64,000 nucleotides of DNA from Myxococcales bacterium (GTDB lineage Bacteria; Myxococcota_C; UBA6777), in the NCBI GenBank assembly GCA_020632975.1, contig JACKEL010000003.1, forward strand, positions 248,001-312,000, written 5' to 3'. This document shows, piece after piece, positions 63,346-64,000 of the stretch (the first letter of the stretch is position 1; each line of letters begins with the position of its first letter). The notes beneath the pieces were generated by a model. That model ran no database searches. It worked only from the letters and a program-made list of their open reading frames with translations, and was not told where the DNA came from. Position numbers and translations under genes: made by a program.

Positions 63346-63972
63346 TCACACGCCGGGGAGTTCTTCGCGGCAGAGCAAAAAGTGGACATCGATCTTGTCG
63401 CCGCGTTTCCATACACCACCCACCGAAACATAACGGGATATCCGCCGCATAAAGTCGCGGGTTTCGTGGTACACGAGCACTTGCAGCCCTTGATCGTTGG
63501 TTTTGACTGTGGGCCATCCTTTGGCGACCGCAGCTTCGGGGACTTGGTAATAATCGATCACGACCGCACCGCGTTCATGCCATTCAAAGCGTTGGCGGGT
63601 GGAGTAAGCGATAAAATACCCTGGACCTAGGATGCGATTAAGTAAGAAGCCATTATCGTTGTAGCCGAATATTCGGGGGGTTCCGTCATTGGGGCGACAG
63701 AATACCTTTTTAAAGCGGCGATAATTTTGGAACAGAGGCAAGCTATTGATGCCGTAGTGTACGACTTCTTTGAGGGGAGATGTATTTTGTGGGACGAAAA
63801 AGTCGAGTGTTACGGGCATAGAGAGGGCGGCTTTTTCGTAGAGGATGGGATACAACTTCGAAGGGATCTCGTAGAGTTGTTCGAGCCGATACTTTTGGGG
63901 GAGCGCATCAAGAAAGTTTCCGATCTGTTCGATGGAGATCTGAGGATCTTGGATCATTGCATGGAGGGACAT
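63346..63972 (-). CDS. Hypothetical protein, 208 aa
   Basis: Not recognised. Soluble, no signal peptide, rich in aromatic residues. The N-terminal ~50 residues are helical (IEQIGNFLDALPQKYRLEQLYEIPSKLYPILYEKA), the rest beta-rich with NGFLLNRILGPGYFIAY and RGAVVIDYYQVP. No catalytic motif is clear. GAGGTAAC precedes the ATG at 63972, and the gene is complete inside the window. It is convergent with the second kinase gene, 80 bases away. Confidence 0.7.
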   Translation of the reverse strand: MSLHAMIQDPQISIEQIGNFLDALPQKYRLEQLYEIPSKLYPILYEKAALSMPVTLDFFVPQNTSPLKEVVHYGINSLPLFQNYRRFKKVFCRPNDGTPRIFGYNDNGFLLNRILGPGYFIAYSTRQRFEWHERGAVVIDYYQVPEAAVAKGWPTVKTNDQGLQVLVYHETRDFMRRISRYVSVGGVWKRGDKIDVHFLLCREELPGV

Positions 63973-64000
63973 CGGGTTACCTCAAAGCATGTGCGAGGTT

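Overview
The window reads as the chromosome of a Gram-negative bacterium of myxobacterial or other deltaproteobacterial type (Myxococcota or Bradymonadota-like). This is inferred from gene content: tandem membrane Ser/Thr kinases, an FHA protein, many secreted or lipid-anchored proteins with MopE-type metal-binding repeats, PEGA, VIT/vWA, PA14 and LamG domains, and an outer-membrane barrel. Starts are mostly ATG behind good Shine-Dalgarno sites; at least two genes appear to start with TTG. No phage, integrase, transposase, CRISPR array or rRNA was seen.

Layout. 1-1.6 kb: a secreted phospholipase A2-like protein and an exported SH3-like protein. 1.65-8.4 kb: one minus-strand operon for purine ring breakdown, transcribed as malate synthase-like, PuuD-type urate oxidase with cytochrome c tail, allantoinase, allantoicase, OHCU decarboxylase, hydroxyisourate hydrolase. 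Together they take urate to ureidoglycolate and probably onward from glyoxylate to malate; no ureidoglycolate lyase is visible. 8.6-19.4 kb: Tat-type pirin, an orphan MlaF-like ATPase, a zinc-ribbon/GIDE-like membrane protein, a PA14 membrane protein, two YceI proteins, an LtaS-like sulfatase, and a divergent BKACE/SDR pair. 19.5-24.1 kb: two cysteine-rich proteins with 7 and 10 MopE-type repeats. 24.3-29.2 kb: tandem copies of an unknown large membrane protein, the second broken by three homopolymer frameshifts. 29.4-35.1 kb: GtrA-like protein, outer-membrane barrel, secreted archaemetzincin, PEGA-repeat protein, Ycf48-like lipoprotein, knottin-like Cys-rich protein. 35.4-38 kb: TetR regulator and etfBA. 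38.2-42.4 kb: DUF6524-like membrane protein, coiled-coil/Pro-rich protein, and a lipoprotein with collagen repeats and a YadA-like head. 42.66-42.83 kb: tRNA halves in 3'-then-5' order. 43.1-57.7 kb: VIT/vWA lipoprotein, SEC-C/TPR protein ending in a hairpin-rich repeat element, LolA-fold protein, tail-anchored FHA protein, heparinase-like/LamG protein, M1 peptidase and orphan ParA. 58-63.3 kb: two paralogous zinc-ribbon Ser/Thr kinases, then a hypothetical protein.

The observation most worth checking is the tRNA cluster. The 3' half of an Ala(UGC)-like tRNA lies just before its 5' half, and directly after it an Asn(GUU)-like tRNA has the same inverted order, each acceptor stem closing across a 4-5 base spacer. 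It may be a pair of circularly permuted tRNA genes or the debris of recombination between duplicated tRNAs.
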